Assembly: GCA_003819975.1 (NCBI GenBank)
Contig: RPPU01000301.1
Span: forward strand, 1 to 6,066
DNA from: Desulfobacteraceae bacterium
GTDB lineage: Bacteria; Desulfobacterota; DSM-4660; Desulfatiglandales; HGW-15
DNA: 6,066 nt
Reading direction: 5' to 3'
Part shown: one piece after another, positions 5,894 to 6,066 of the stretch
Layout: every line of letters starts with the position of its first letter
Numbering within the stretch: position 1 is the first letter of the stretch
The notes under the pieces: model-generated
What the model was told of the DNA's origin: nothing
Seen by the model: only the letters and a program-made list of their open reading frames with translations
Databases searched by the model: none
Program-made: the position numbers and the translations under genes

Positions 5894-6066
5894 CTTTAAA
5901 CCTTTAATATTTTGACGAACACCCTATTTTTTCTTTTGTAGCTATATAGTCATCACTTTACCGGATCATCCTGCCGGCCTTAACCTTACTGTTGCATAAA
6001 ATTTCCTTAAAAAATTACAAATTCTCTATTATTTAAGGCTAAAAGTTTATTTGATAATCATTTCGT

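Noticed and set aside
5940..5990. CCGG-flanked inverted repeat as a terminator upstream of the dehydrogenase
   Set aside because: The stem is only four base pairs with a nine-base loop, and no T-run follows on either strand.

Overview
The window holds four protein-coding genes, all on the minus strand, so transcription runs from high to low coordinates: a nucleotide-sugar dehydrogenase (4192-5826), then a periplasmic substrate-binding protein (2549-3772), a LivH-type permease (1307-2374) and the start of a LivM-type permease (1-1275, cut by the window edge). The last three are the front half of a branched-chain amino acid (HAAT/Liv family) ABC importer operon. The ATPase genes livG and livF are not in the window and would be expected just beyond coordinate 1.

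Layout, right to left. 5827-6066 is AT-rich, has no recognisable gene, and contains a plausible promoter and ribosome binding site for the dehydrogenase. The dehydrogenase ends in tandem stops at 4192. A 419-base gap (3773-4191) follows, with a near-consensus sigma70-type promoter (TTGACC, 17 bases, TATACT) facing the transporter genes and a leader of about 215 nucleotides with two adjacent hairpins. The binding-protein gene ends at 2549. Eleven bases later comes a perfect 17-bp hairpin, then a weaker hairpin with a T-run. livH and livM follow, separated by 31 bases.

The binding protein should capture branched-chain or similar amino acids in the periplasm and deliver them to a LivH/LivM membrane heterodimer. 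The hairpins between the binding-protein gene and livH look suited to making more binding protein than permease. The dehydrogenase is a separate transcription unit by its spacing and own signals. It would make a nucleotide-linked uronic acid for surface polysaccharide, and no functional link to the transporter is visible.

The organism is a bacterium. A cleavable signal peptide without a lipobox cysteine on the binding protein points to a diderm with a periplasm. The mix of moderately GC-rich genes, AT-rich spacers, an extended LivM and an unusual sugar dehydrogenase recalls environmental lineages such as Omnitrophota, Desulfobacterota or Chloroflexota, but this is an impression and not an assignment. 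I see no mobile element, RNA gene, CRISPR array or convincing new system. The points most worth a second look are the long membrane extension on LivM, the altered cofactor pocket of the dehydrogenase, and the two structured untranslated regions of the transporter operon.
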